A stretch of 64,000 bases of DNA from UBA2365 sp964594045 (GCA_964594045.1 CAZQKR010000004.1:62001-126000); one strand, 5' to 3'. Counted from the first letter of the stretch, positions 53,869 to 63,769 are shown. The notes: generated from the sequence alone by a model not told the origin. Program-made: numbers and translations.

Positions 53869-56820
53869 TTACAATGCAATTGCCTTTATTGTCATTTCAT
53901 AGCCATTGCTGAAGCTCAAGTTTATGAAAACCAATCCTTTAAGCCCGGAAACAGCGACCAATTCAGACAGATCAATCATTCCATTATGCCGGGAAATGAT
54001 ATTTTCCATTGAACTCATTTGTTGTCCAAGCGCGTTCAATAATGTGATCCTTCTTAAAGATCCAGGTTCGGAGATTTTAAGAGAAGTGTTTTCAAAAAAC
54101 GGATTAGGGATCAGTTTGATCTCTGAGTTATCCAAAGCGGAATTAAATGTCGAACTGCCACAATCTGTTTTGAATACCAATGGATCAGAAAAATCACCTT
54201 CCGTTTCAAGGCACAAGGCACTTAGTTCAAATAAATGATCAGTACATTCTTCCAGGCTATCCAGCAACACTTCATTTTCATACGTCAGGCCGTATTTCCA
54301 TTCCGCGGCTTCTGCTTTTTTATATCTGAACAGGTATTGCTGGGCATCTTCAACCGGTAACCAGATGATACTGGCCTTTTCCTGGTCAATAAAAACAGTG
54401 TCTATTGCAAAATTACCATTCAGGCAATCTGACCGGGCATGCAAAGCAACACAATAATCTTCGGTTTCACCAAATGGTACATCCAGACATGGATCGGTCG
54501 TATTATTGTAGAGCAATTTCACCCGTATCGTCGTGGTCCTGTCGGTGATGTTTTTGGGAATAGTGATCTCGCCCTCCACTTTTTCACCCGAACCTGAGAC
54601 CAGGTCCAGCATCAATTCTTCTTCTGTCAATGAACCGTCGCCATCCAGGTCCAGGAACACCTTTATATATTCCTTGTATATGGTGCTGGAGATAAACCCC
54701 GGCCGGACTCCTATAGTGTACTTTTTACCCGACTCAAAAGTGTACGCGATCACATCATTGAAAATTTCATGACCTTTTGTGCCGCGACCTGAAGCATTGA
54801 CAAAATCTCCGATAAAAAATGTATCAATAAATTCAAAACTGTTGCTTCCTCCAAAACTGCACAGGGAATTGAATTCACAATCCCCGCATTCACCCCTCAT
54901 CAGGAATACCGGTGAAAAAACAGTTTCCTCCTCATTTTTGCAAATGGTTTTATACCTGAAATAATACAGGGAACAGGTATCCAAAACCCCAAGACTGAAT
55001 TCCGGTTCATTGAGCAGGGCAGTTTCCCAGTTCTTGTCACCAAACTTTTTATATTCAAGGACATATTGTTCTGCTGCAATCACATCGTCTAAGACCAGAG
55101 AATACGTGTTGTCTGACACTTCGGTTACATAGGAGGCCGGAAGGACACAACAGCCATCTGTGGTAAATGTAAATTCAAAGCTAAAAACTGAAGTTGTATC
55201 TACACAATTAGACCGCATCTTGATTTTGTAGCTCGTACAATAGGAAAGGGTGTCGAAGATCAATTGATTCTGCACATTGAAAATTGTATCCCAATCAGTG
55301 GCATCTGCTTGTTTGAAAAGGACATCAAAAGATTGCTGGGATTCGCTTTTTTCCCAGCTCAAAACTGCAGTATTCCCGCCAATGGAGTCTGTTTGAACCG
55401 AAAAGGGAAATGCACATCCGCTGCAAAGATTCTGCAGCATGGCGATCGGATTCATCGCGTTCAATCTGCCTCCGGTCACTGTTTTATCCTTGAGGCTTTC
55501 ATTGGGAACGACTCCGTTCATTATCAGGTCTTTGACGAAAAGCGCTGCTGCAGGCGGATTTTCCAACGCCAGATCCGACAACAGGTCACAATTCAGGCTG
55601 TAAAGCAAGGCAACCACGCCGGTTACATGAGGTGTCGCCCCCGATGTCCCGCCAAAAGCAGTGTATGAATTGTTATTCGTCGTGGTGTAAGTACCTTGGC
55701 CATAAGAACCCAGGTCAATGGATTCCAGACCAAAACCTGCCTGATTGACCTTGGTGTCTGCGCGGCTGAGATTGGTAACGGTCAGTAAATAGTCGCTGGG
55801 ACAGGAAGTTGGCATATCGCCCTGCAGATCCACATTGACATTGGTGTTGGCAGTTGCCCCGCAATTGAGGATCCCGACAGAGCCCAGTGTATCGTAAAAT
55901 GCGCACCAGATGGGTGCATCCTCCCAGTTCAGGTAATCTGTTCCCCATGATGCATTGGTCGCAACCACAAATGCACCTTTTTCCCCTGCTGTTTCGTTGT
56001 AAAGTTTTCTCATTTTGTAAGGGTATGCATACGACTCAAGCGCCTGGGATTCTGAACCGCCACCGCGGATGATCATCAGTTTGACATTCCAGTTGACTCC
56101 GCTCACGCCAATGCCGTTATTGCCTTTTGCACCAACTATACCTGCAACCGCCGTTCCGTGGGAGTTATTGTTGAAAATATTGTCGTCCAGTGTGTATACA
56201 CTCCATCCGTAGTAGTCATCAGCGTAGCCGTTTTCATCATCGTCGATACCGTTTCCGGGAATTTCCCTGTAGTTCACCCACAGATTATCTCCGAAATCTT
56301 CATGGGATCCATCCATACCGCTGTCGATGATGCAGACAACTATGGTATCTCCATTGTTTGTCGATCCTCCTGTTGTGACCTCCCATGCCAGCTCCATATC
56401 CAGGTCAGCACCTTCTTTTCCTCCCTCAGATCCGTCATTGATGTATTGCCATTGGAGGTTGAACCTCGGGTCATCAGGGATCACTCTTTCGCTGATAAAA
56501 TGGTCAAATTGTGCCAGTTTTACGTCCCTGTGGCCTCTGATCTCGGTCAGTAACCTGCTTTCATCCACCAGTTCCGGATCGAAATGAATGGCATGCACTG
56601 TCAACGGAGCAGTCGGAAGCTGATGTATTTTAAATGCCGCATTTTTAACAGAGAAAACAGGCAAATCCCGGGTCAATGATCCGATCTCCTGACCTTCGTC
56701 CATCACTACGAGGATTTTTCCCGGTATATGCTTCGCTTTCTGACCTATGAGCGTGACCGAAAAAACCACATGAAAGATGAACATTATGGAAAATATATGA
56801 AAAAGTTTTTTGCCCGACAT
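53869..56820 (-). CDS. Subtilisin-like (S8) secreted protease with GEVED domain, T9SS type A
   Basis: A 983-residue protein. The signal peptide is ~1-26. A propeptide-like region is at ~27-120. The S8 catalytic domain at ~125-470 has Asp166 (VVCIIDSGMD), His221 (NNSHGTAVAGIVG) and Ser393 (GGTSGATPHVTG) all intact. Fibronectin-III-like modules follow. A GEVED domain at ~690-785 (VFLDLDGDGSLTEEE ... VPFGETEDYC) and another Fn3-like module come next. The last ~80 residues (LIPNPFFENTSLKI) form a type-A sorting domain. It should be an extracellular or cell-surface protease. A serpin gene lies 3 kb downstream. Confidence 0.93.
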   Translation of the reverse strand: MSGKKLFHIFSIMFIFHVVFSVTLIGQKAKHIPGKILVVMDEGQEIGSLTRDLPVFSVKNAAFKIHQLPTAPLTVHAIHFDPELVDESRLLTEIRGHRDVKLAQFDHFISERVIPDDPRFNLQWQYINDGSEGGKEGADLDMELAWEVTTGGSTNNGDTIVVCIIDSGMDGSHEDFGDNLWVNYREIPGNGIDDDENGYADDYYGWSVYTLDDNIFNNNSHGTAVAGIVGAKGNNGIGVSGVNWNVKLMIIRGGGSESQALESYAYPYKMRKLYNETAGEKGAFVVATNASWGTDYLNWEDAPIWCAFYDTLGSVGILNCGATANTNVNVDLQGDMPTSCPSDYLLTVTNLSRADTKVNQAGFGLESIDLGSYGQGTYTTTNNNSYTAFGGTSGATPHVTGVVALLYSLNCDLLSDLALENPPAAALFVKDLIMNGVVPNESLKDKTVTGGRLNAMNPIAMLQNLCSGCAFPFSVQTDSIGGNTAVLSWEKSESQQSFDVLFKQADATDWDTIFNVQNQLIFDTLSYCTSYKIKMRSNCVDTTSVFSFEFTFTTDGCCVLPASYVTEVSDNTYSLVLDDVIAAEQYVLEYKKFGDKNWETALLNEPEFSLGVLDTCSLYYFRYKTICKNEEETVFSPVFLMRGECGDCEFNSLCSFGGSNSFEFIDTFFIGDFVNASGRGTKGHEIFNDVIAYTFESGKKYTIGVRPGFISSTIYKEYIKVFLDLDGDGSLTEEELMLDLVSGSGEKVEGEITIPKNITDRTTTIRVKLLYNNTTDPCLDVPFGETEDYCVALHARSDCLNGNFAIDTVFIDQEKASIIWLPVEDAQQYLFRYKKAEAAEWKYGLTYENEVLLDSLEECTDHLFELSALCLETEGDFSDPLVFKTDCGSSTFNSALDNSEIKLIPNPFFENTSLKISEPGSLRRITLLNALGQQMSSMENIISRHNGMIDLSELVAVSGLKGLVFINLSFSNGYEMTIKAIAL

Positions 56821-57067
56821 ATTTAAAACATTTATAATATCAGTTGTGCAGTAATTTTATACAATAATATTGGAAAATAAGCATTGTTAAAAGAATTTCT
56901 TGTCTTAATATGGTTTTTTTTCAAAGCCGGACAGTATCCGGATCAAAATCGGGAAAAATTTGGAAGGTAACATTTTTTTTGGCGACCTTTATTCCATATT
57001 TTATTTTGTGACATTGGGCGCGCTTTTGTCGGTAGCCGCTTTTTCTTCCGTAACAAGTTGTTTTATC

Positions 57068-57709
57068 ATGCAGATCATCATTGAAACCCAGACTTTTCCT
57101 CCCGTTAGTTTTTTTGCCAGGGCAATTCGGGCAGAGAAAGTGCTTTTGGAATCTCATGAACATTACCAGAAAAGATCGCTGCGCAATAAATGCATCGTGC
57201 TGAGTGCCAACGGGCCGCAGGTCTTGACCATACCGCTGAAGAAAGGGAAAAATGAGCAGATGAAGATCAGCGATGTCAGGATTTCATATGATCAGAACTG
57301 GCCAGGGAAGTTTCAGAAACAGCTGCAGAGCGCATACGGTAAAAGTCCATTTTTCATGCATTATCAGGCAGAACTGTTCCGGATTCTGGGCTCTGGAGTT
57401 GACAGACTGATGGAGCTGAATGCCCTGTTATTGTCATTTATTGCAACAAAAGCAGGAATTGTTCTTGATCCTGGTCAAACGGAAGATTATCTGGAAAAAT
57501 ATTCAGGGAACTATTGTGACTTACGCAATTGTTACACTCTTAAAGGAAGTTCCGTATCGGATCCGGCAGTGCGCTATCCGCAGGTTTTTGAACACAAATT
57601 TGGTTTCGTTCCGGGATTGAGCATGCTTGATCTTTTATTCAATATGGGGAATGAATCTTTACAAATATTAAAACAATACGATTTTCAAGAAACAGGCTTA
57701 TGCAGGTAA
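57068..57709 (+). CDS. WbqC-family protein
   Basis: A 213-residue protein with the start placed at 57068 (MQIIIETQTFPPVSFFARAI), where WbqC similarity begins; the ATG at 56960 would add a hydrophobic leader without homology. Hallmarks are KVLLESHEHYQKRSLRNKCIVLSANGPQVLTIPLKKGK and YGKSPFFMHYQAEL. WbqC proteins occur in O-antigen and surface-sugar loci, but their reaction is poorly defined. It overlaps the dynamin-like gene by ten bases, so the two are translationally linked. Confidence 0.88.
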   Translation: MQIIIETQTFPPVSFFARAIRAEKVLLESHEHYQKRSLRNKCIVLSANGPQVLTIPLKKGKNEQMKISDVRISYDQNWPGKFQKQLQSAYGKSPFFMHYQAELFRILGSGVDRLMELNALLLSFIATKAGIVLDPGQTEDYLEKYSGNYCDLRNCYTLKGSSVSDPAVRYPQVFEHKFGFVPGLSMLDLLFNMGNESLQILKQYDFQETGLCR

Positions 57710-59427
57710 CGAATGAAATTTATAATGAGATCCGGCTGGATGTGGGCAAACACGGCAAAACGCTTCAGGGTCTGCTGGATTACGTACATTTTGAGGCTCA
57801 GAAAGAGACACTCAGCAGTGTACTGAGAAGGCTTGAAGAACCGTTCACCTTTGTGATCGTCGGTGAGGTAAAGTCGGGTAAAAGCTCTTTTATCAACGCT
57901 CTGCTTGCCCCGGGCAAAGAGATCTGCCGGGTTGCACCTTCACCCATGACGGATACCATTCAGCAGATCGTCTACGGTGAGAAGGAACACGAGGAATTCA
58001 TTTCTGCATTTCTGAAAAAAATATATCAGCCCATAGACATACTGAGGGAGATCGCCATTGTGGATACACCCGGAACCAATACGATCATTGAACATCATCA
58101 GGAGATCACGGAAAGGTTTGTTCCCATGAGCGACCTGATCATTTTTGTTTTTGAAGCCAAAAATCCATACAGGATGTCGGCCTGGGATTTCTTTGATTTT
58201 ATCCGTGATGACTGGCGCAAAAAAGTCATTTTTGTCCTTCAGCAAAAGGATCTCATGAATGAAAAAGACCTGGAGATCAATCTGGACGGTGTCCGGCAAA
58301 ATGCGATCAGGAAAGGCATTCCTGAACCTGAAATATTTGCCGTTTCTGCCTTGCAGGAAATCGAAGGAAAAACGGAGCTAAGCGGTTATATCCCTCTGAG
58401 AGCATACATACAGAAGAACGTTACAGGTGGGAAAGCACCCTTCAGGAAACTGATCATCAGTGTGGAAACACTCATGAATATCAACGAGAAACTGGATAAG
58501 GAGATGGATGTCAGAAGGTTGCAACTGGATGCTGATAAGCTGTTCAGGGAAGATATCCAACTGACGCTGGATCAGCAGGAGAAACAGACGAATGAGCAGG
58601 TAGGTCTTTTGATCGAAAATGTGGTTTCCCGTTTTGACAGGATCACCTCGAAATACCATGAAATGCTGGATGACAGGCTGGCATTTGTGAATGTGTTCAA
58701 AAAGACCATACAGTCGATCTTCAACAAAAAGGACAGCCTGAAGTTCTGGCTGGAACAGACGATGATCGGTATGGAAAGTGAATTGAGGGACGGAATGAGT
58801 TATAAGCTCAGTGAAGGTGTCAAAAATATCTCGGAAAATATCCAGTTCATGGTCAAAACCGTTGATACGAAGTTGCAGAAGAATGCTTCGATCCTCACAT
58901 CCAACCAGGACATTTTCAGGGAACTTGCAGACCGGAGGGCCAGTATTTTTGAAGAGCTGCAGGAGGCGTTCGCTGATTTTCTGAGGAAGGAAGAAAATTT
59001 TTACGACAAGGAACTGGTTGGAACAGACAGGAGTTTTGCCCCGGATTTTGCCGCAGGCAGCGGAATTGCAGCGATCGGGATCATCCTGACGGCTTTGACC
59101 CAGGGTGCCATTTTTGACATCACCGGAGGTATTTTGACGACCCTGGGATTTGTTTTTGCAGGTGTGAGCATCGGGATCAAGCGAAAAAGGATCATGCAGA
59201 GTTTTCAACAGGCGATCAGTGAGTCCAGGCAGAAACTGCAGATTCACATCGACGATAAACTTCATCTTTACATCGCAGGTGTAAAAGCCAGGATCCTGCG
59301 CAATTTCCTGGAGTTTGACAATTACCTGCTCAGGGAAACTGAAGATATCCGGAGTATTGGGGAAAGGCAGAAAAATATCGGTGATCAATTCTCCCGTATC
59401 CATCAAAAGTTGTCAGGTCTGGTCTGA
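57700..59427 (+). CDS. Bacterial dynamin-like GTPase
   Basis: A 575-residue protein. G1 (P-loop) is GEVKSGKSS at 55-63, the G2-like Thr lies near residue 84-86 (MTDT), G3 is VDTPGTN at ~121-127, and the G4-like QQKD is at ~187-190. A long helical stalk follows (~250-430). A hydrophobic hairpin at ~445-485 (GIAAIGIILTALTQG ... TLGFVFAGVSIGI) would insert into or span the membrane, and a C-terminal coiled coil ends the protein. The family remodels membranes. It overlaps the upstream wbqC by ten bases and is terminated by a hairpin. The role in this lineage is not known. Confidence 0.92.
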   Translation: MQVTNEIYNEIRLDVGKHGKTLQGLLDYVHFEAQKETLSSVLRRLEEPFTFVIVGEVKSGKSSFINALLAPGKEICRVAPSPMTDTIQQIVYGEKEHEEFISAFLKKIYQPIDILREIAIVDTPGTNTIIEHHQEITERFVPMSDLIIFVFEAKNPYRMSAWDFFDFIRDDWRKKVIFVLQQKDLMNEKDLEINLDGVRQNAIRKGIPEPEIFAVSALQEIEGKTELSGYIPLRAYIQKNVTGGKAPFRKLIISVETLMNINEKLDKEMDVRRLQLDADKLFREDIQLTLDQQEKQTNEQVGLLIENVVSRFDRITSKYHEMLDDRLAFVNVFKKTIQSIFNKKDSLKFWLEQTMIGMESELRDGMSYKLSEGVKNISENIQFMVKTVDTKLQKNASILTSNQDIFRELADRRASIFEELQEAFADFLRKEENFYDKELVGTDRSFAPDFAAGSGIAAIGIILTALTQGAIFDITGGILTTLGFVFAGVSIGIKRKRIMQSFQQAISESRQKLQIHIDDKLHLYIAGVKARILRNFLEFDNYLLRETEDIRSIGERQKNIGDQFSRIHQKLSGLV

Positions 59428-59444
59428 TCTCTTAAAGGAATGTT

Positions 59445-59473
59445 AAAATGCGGGGAACAGACCAACGCATTTT
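59445..59473 (+). terminator. Hairpin terminator of the dynamin-like gene
   Basis: A perfect stem AAAATGCG / CGCATTTT with a 13-base loop begins 18 bases after the stop. The T-run is only the TTTT of the stem. Confidence 0.65.
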
Positions 59474-59683
59474 ACCGGGTCAGCGTCTTAAGGGGAAATC
59501 ATAAAAAAGATCATTATGAAATTTTGGTTTTTTAGTGAGAGGTGTTTAGTCATTTAGTCTGATAACTTATGGGCTAATTGTGATCATCTTATTTTACCTC
59601 AGATGAATTTAGAAAAGGATGGTCTTCCAGCTAACAGGCAAAAATTCTGACAGGCTGAACGACCGATCAAAAAAAATACATAT

Positions 59684-60883
59684 ATGAAAAAATTATCTAT
59701 CGCATTCCTGAGCCTTTTCCTGTTCTCCTGCAATCTGATCGATCCACCGGCAGATGTCCATCCGGATGAGATCAAAGACGTGGCAGAAATGAACCAGTCT
59801 TTTGCATGGGATATTTTTCAGCAGGAAATGGATGCTGAACGAACCAAAAATGTTTTGATCTCCCCGCTCAGTATTCAGACTGCACTTTCCATGGCGATCA
59901 ATGGAGCCGGCGGAATGACCCTTGACGAAATGCAGGATGTCTTGCATTGCAGTAACTGTGACGTCTCCGCGCTGAACATGCAGCACCAGAAACTGCTGCT
60001 CAGTCTTACCAGGCAAAGCGGTCACCCTGAGATCAGCATTGCCAACGCTTATTTTTATGACCCCGACCGGATGAATTTGAAAGGATCTTATGAAAAGGTG
60101 CTGAGCGATTATTATGACTGCGTCTTCAAAAAAGACGATTTTGATCAGGAAGAAAAAGCGCTGGCCAATATCAACAACTGGGTTGCAGATGCCACAAAAC
60201 AAAAAATAGACAAGATACTGGACGAGATCGGACCGCTGGATGTGGCTTTCCTCATCAATGCGCTGTATTTCAAGTCTGACTGGGCCACAGGTTTTGCACC
60301 CGAACTCAGCCATGAAGCATCGTTTACCCTGGAAAACGGATCAACCATTCCGGTGATGTACGTCAGCGGAGACAGAGATATACACCATGCGAAAACGACT
60401 GACTTTAAGATCGTGGATATACCTTTCAGGGATTCTACCTACAGTCTGAGCCTGATCCAGACTGCAGGGAACGGATCATGGAATTCGCTCAACAGGGAAA
60501 CTTACGACCGTTTGCTGGAAAAACTCAGTTACAATCGACTTTTCCTGACTTTTCCACGTTTGAAGCTCAGCTATGAAAATGACCTGATCGCTTCGCTCAA
60601 ATTATTGGGAATGCATGCAGCTTTTGATGGCGGCAAGGCCGATTTTAAAGCCATGGGAACATCTTCCGATAATATTTACATCAGCCAGATCAAACATAAA
60701 GCGGTGCTGGAAGTGGATGAAAAAGGTGCAGAAGGAGCAGCGGTGACTTCTATTGGATTTTCCAACACCTCTATGCCGGAAAGCATGCTTTTCAATAAAC
60801 CCTTTGTGTTGGTGCTCAGACATATAGAGACCAATGCCATTTTGTTCATGGGCTATGTCAGAAACCCGAAACTGACAGAATAA
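59684..60883 (+). CDS. Serpin-family protease inhibitor lipoprotein
   Basis: A 399-residue protein with a lipobox (LFSC, Cys16), so it should be membrane-anchored. A full serpin fold follows: NVLISPLSIQTALSMAINGAGG (helix B/breach region), VAFLINALYFKSDW (shutter strand 3A), the reactive-centre hinge EKGAEGAAVTSIGFS (~345-360) with small residues that permit loop insertion, and the C-terminal NKPFVLVLRHIETNAILFMGYVRNP signature. The hinge looks inhibitory rather than substrate-like. It might restrain the organism's own subtilisin-like protease or foreign proteases; the target is unknown. It stands alone. Confidence 0.92.
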   Translation: MKKLSIAFLSLFLFSCNLIDPPADVHPDEIKDVAEMNQSFAWDIFQQEMDAERTKNVLISPLSIQTALSMAINGAGGMTLDEMQDVLHCSNCDVSALNMQHQKLLLSLTRQSGHPEISIANAYFYDPDRMNLKGSYEKVLSDYYDCVFKKDDFDQEEKALANINNWVADATKQKIDKILDEIGPLDVAFLINALYFKSDWATGFAPELSHEASFTLENGSTIPVMYVSGDRDIHHAKTTDFKIVDIPFRDSTYSLSLIQTAGNGSWNSLNRETYDRLLEKLSYNRLFLTFPRLKLSYENDLIASLKLLGMHAAFDGGKADFKAMGTSSDNIYISQIKHKAVLEVDEKGAEGAAVTSIGFSNTSMPESMLFNKPFVLVLRHIETNAILFMGYVRNPKLTE

Positions 60884-60905
60884 AAAACCGGGCAGCATGC
60901 CTGGT
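60881..60905 (-). terminator. Intrinsic terminator of the Qnr-like gene
   Basis: On the minus strand ACCAGGCA-TGC-TGCCCGGT (one G-T pair) is followed by TTTTTTA. It overlaps the serpin stop codon on the other strand and lies 64 bases past the stop at 60970. Confidence 0.8.
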
Positions 60906-60969
60906 GAATGATGTTCAGGAGTGTTGGAAATACGATGATGATGCAGCGGATTCGTTTGCAAATTTTTTT

Positions 60970-61539
60970 TCAGTTTTCGATCACTATATCGTATTTGTCC
61001 AGTAATCCACTTAAACCAAAAGGGGAAAACCTGGCTTTTTTGATGCGATTTGATTCCGGATCGATCGAAAAATTCATTGCAGTTATTAAGTCCGCTTTTT
61101 CAAGATTGGTCTGATCAAACATGGCTCCCTTGAGATCACAATGGTCGAAAACACAAGAACTGAGATCGCATTCAGCAAGATCGGCCTCAAACAGGGAGCA
61201 ATTTTTGAAGCTGGTTTTTTTGATCTTAGTGCCATAGAAGGAAGCGTGATTGAGAATACAGTTTTCAAATGTAAATTCCATCCCGAACTCATTGCATTCA
61301 TCAAAAGGTAGGCCGAGCATTTTGCATCCCGTAAAACGCACGTTTCTGAATGACGTTTTGGTCAAAACAGCAAGACTTAAATCGCAATCCGAAAATTCAC
61401 AATCGATAAATTTACAATGTGTAAGATCTGCTTTTGAAAGTGAACACTGCCTGAACTGACAATTTTCATAAGTCGCTTTTTGGATGAAATTTTCAATTTC
61501 TGAACTTTGAAAAATCTGATCGCTGAAAAATGCTTCCAT
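60970..61539 (-). CDS. Pentapeptide-repeat protein, Qnr-like
   Basis: A 189-residue protein when started at 61539 (MEAFFSDQIFQSSE). It consists of about 30 A(D/N)LxxCxF-type pentapeptides, forming a right-handed quadrilateral beta-helix. One non-repeat interruption (KMLGLPFDECNEFGMEFTF) occurs in the middle, and a C-terminal cap (FSPFGLSGLLDKYDIVIE) matches the position and character of the Qnr C-terminal helix. Qnr proteins bind and protect DNA gyrase from quinolones and may modulate topoisomerase. Whether this one protects gyrase is an inference from its resemblance. It is transcribed alone and convergent with the serpin gene. Confidence 0.85.
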   Translation of the reverse strand: MEAFFSDQIFQSSEIENFIQKATYENCQFRQCSLSKADLTHCKFIDCEFSDCDLSLAVLTKTSFRNVRFTGCKMLGLPFDECNEFGMEFTFENCILNHASFYGTKIKKTSFKNCSLFEADLAECDLSSCVFDHCDLKGAMFDQTNLEKADLITAMNFSIDPESNRIKKARFSPFGLSGLLDKYDIVIEN

Positions 61540-61971
61540 GTTTAGAAAAAGTTTATTCAATAAATTTGATAATATCAGTAAATAATTCCTTTGATTTTGA
61601 TGTGCAATTTGCATAAACAGTTCAGGAAATTGCGACCATCAAAAGCACATTGAACTTGGTGCGTCATTGCGGACCTGTCATGATCGAGCAAAGCAAGCAT
61701 CAGGGCCTGTCCTGACCAGTCCCTACCAGTACATCTACGTAGTGATCGAGTAAAGCGAGCGTCAGGAACCATCCGCAATCCCGTAGTCTGAACCAAATGT
61801 CATTTCTGCCAACATACAGAATCTGTCAATCATGACTGAATTTTCCAGAATTCTCTACAGATCAGAATCCGAAAAGTTTTGATACCCGCATCATTCAACA
61901 TCTATCTGCAATTTTAAAGTTAAGATTTTTGTTGATAATTAATTGCAATTACCTAATTTTACAAGAAAACG
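61540..61971. other. Intergenic region with a short direct repeat
   Basis: TGATCGAG(C/T)AAAGC(A/G)AGC(A/G)TCAGG occurs at 61681-61704 and 61743-61766, about 62 bases apart. The region is otherwise AT-rich near 61900-61970, consistent with the promoter of the phosphoesterase gene. No gene is seen. Confidence 0.45.
61681..61766. repeat. 24-bp direct repeat, two copies
   Basis: Two copies of TGATCGAGYAAAGCRAGCRTCAGG (61681-61704, 61743-61766) differ at three positions. The intervening 38 bases are unrelated. Confidence 0.6.
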
Positions 61972-63552
61972 ATGAAAAAATTTTTGCTGACTTTTCTGTT
62001 GCCCACCCTGTTCATCTTGTCTTCATTTGCCCAAACGGCTCAATTTGCTACAGGTATAGTCTATCATGACCTCAACAGAAACGGAGTCAGGGACAAAAAG
62101 GAACCCGGTATCCCCAACGTGGCTGTTTCCAACGGGAAAGACGTTGTGCTGACCGACTCAAAAGGTGCCTATCGGATCGAAACCGGTGATGATACAGCCA
62201 TTTTTGTGATCAAACCGGGCAATTACCAATATCCTCTGGATGAGCGGAATTTTCCGGAATTTTATTACATCCATAAACCCAATGGATCACCCCAATTGAA
62301 ATACACCGGTGTTCAACCCACTGGTGCGTTGCCCGCAACACTTGATTTTGCCCTGGTGGCTGGCAGTGATTCAGACGAATTCAGCATGATCATATTGTCT
62401 GATCCGCAGCCCTATTCTGAAGATGAAATACAGTATTACCTGCTTTCAGCAGTGGAAGAACTGAAGTCAGTCCAAGGCCATGTTTTTGGCATTACCATGG
62501 GTGATATCGTCGGTGACCGGCTGGATTTTTTTGAGCAGATCAATGTAGCAACCAGCCAAATTGGCTTGCCCTGGTTTCATGTGATCGGCAACCACGATGA
62601 GAATCTCGATGCGAAAGACAAGCGTTTTGCTGATGAAACTTATGAACGTGTGTATGGTCCGGCGACCTACGCATTCAACCAGGGTAAGGTGCATTTTATC
62701 GTGCTGGATAATATCATTTATCCAAATGATCTGACCAAATCCTGGTACACCGGTGGATTGACGGAAGATCAGTTCAGTTTTATAGAAAACAGCCTCCGGT
62801 ATGTACCTAAGGATCATTTGGTTGTATTATTCATGCATATTCCTTTTTATAATGGTGGTGACCTGGGGGAAAATTTCTATGTTGAACATCGCAACAGGCT
62901 CTTCAGTTTGCTGGCGGACAGGCCGTATAATTTTTCGTTATCCGGTCACATGCATTCCCAGTTGCACTATTTTTTTGATGAAACAACCGGATGGCAACAG
63001 GAAAAGCCACACCATCATTATACAGTTGGCACTACATCGGGTGACTGGTGGTCCGGTGAATTGATGGAGAACGGTGTTCCGGAAGCCACCATGTATGACG
63101 GAACACCTCAGGGATACAATATTCTGACATTCAAGGGCAATCAGTATACATTTGATTACAAGGTGATCGGAGAACCAGCCGATTTCAGAATGCGCATCTA
63201 TGGACCAAAGGTGGTACCGCTTAAAGCGTATTTCAGAGGTGAATTCTATGTCAATTTTTTCCAGGGAGGTAAAAACGATGTAGTGGAGTATAAAGTCAAT
63301 GACGGGGATTGGAAAAAAATGCGCTATGTGATTGACTATGATCCATATATGTGTGCGATCCGCCAAAAATGGGATGCTTCGGAACAACTGCTTTCAGGAA
63401 GTCGCCCTTCCAATCCGGTGATGTGTCACCATCTTTGGAAAGCAAGGGTGCCAACCGATGTTTTACCCGGCGAAAATGTGATCATTGTGCGGGTGAGAGA
63501 TATCCAGGGCAATGAGTTTTTTGAGACATACCAATACAGGGCGGTGGAGTGA
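61972..63552 (+). CDS. Secreted calcineurin-like metallophosphoesterase with SdrD-B-like N-terminal domain
   Basis: A 526-residue protein. The signal peptide is ~1-21 (SSFAQTAQ). An SdrD-B/carboxypeptidase-regulatory-like module is at ~25-110 (GIVYHDLNRNGVRDKKEPGIPNVAVSN). The metallophosphoesterase core has SDPQ (first metal ligand Asp), GITMGDIVGDRLD, VIGNHDEN and the C-terminal metal-ligand histidines in LFMHIPFY and SLSGHMHSQLH. A C-terminal beta-rich domain (~370-526) matches the MetallophosC type. It is likely a periplasmic or extracellular phosphodiesterase; the substrate is unknown. Confidence 0.9.
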   Translation: MKKFLLTFLLPTLFILSSFAQTAQFATGIVYHDLNRNGVRDKKEPGIPNVAVSNGKDVVLTDSKGAYRIETGDDTAIFVIKPGNYQYPLDERNFPEFYYIHKPNGSPQLKYTGVQPTGALPATLDFALVAGSDSDEFSMIILSDPQPYSEDEIQYYLLSAVEELKSVQGHVFGITMGDIVGDRLDFFEQINVATSQIGLPWFHVIGNHDENLDAKDKRFADETYERVYGPATYAFNQGKVHFIVLDNIIYPNDLTKSWYTGGLTEDQFSFIENSLRYVPKDHLVVLFMHIPFYNGGDLGENFYVEHRNRLFSLLADRPYNFSLSGHMHSQLHYFFDETTGWQQEKPHHHYTVGTTSGDWWSGELMENGVPEATMYDGTPQGYNILTFKGNQYTFDYKVIGEPADFRMRIYGPKVVPLKAYFRGEFYVNFFQGGKNDVVEYKVNDGDWKKMRYVIDYDPYMCAIRQKWDASEQLLSGSRPSNPVMCHHLWKARVPTDVLPGENVIIVRVRDIQGNEFFETYQYRAVE

Positions 63553-63769
63553 AAGAGTAGAAAGTTGAAAGTATAAAGTAGAAATGTTGTAGATGCCTGA
63601 TTAATTTTACCCGATTTTAATTCGTTTAAGGCACTTGTGTTTTGATCCAGACTTTATTGATCATGATTTTTTTATTCCTGATCAGATAAGAAATAGAACC
63701 TGATTATGGAGGAAAAGAGTAAACAGCCCTTGTTTAACTGATATGTGATCTTTCAAGTTTCGCCGGACA

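Noticed and set aside
58378..59406. 342-codon minus-strand frame
   Set aside because: It is fully antisense to the dynamin-like GTPase, whose motifs and length are normal; the long frame is a codon-bias shadow.
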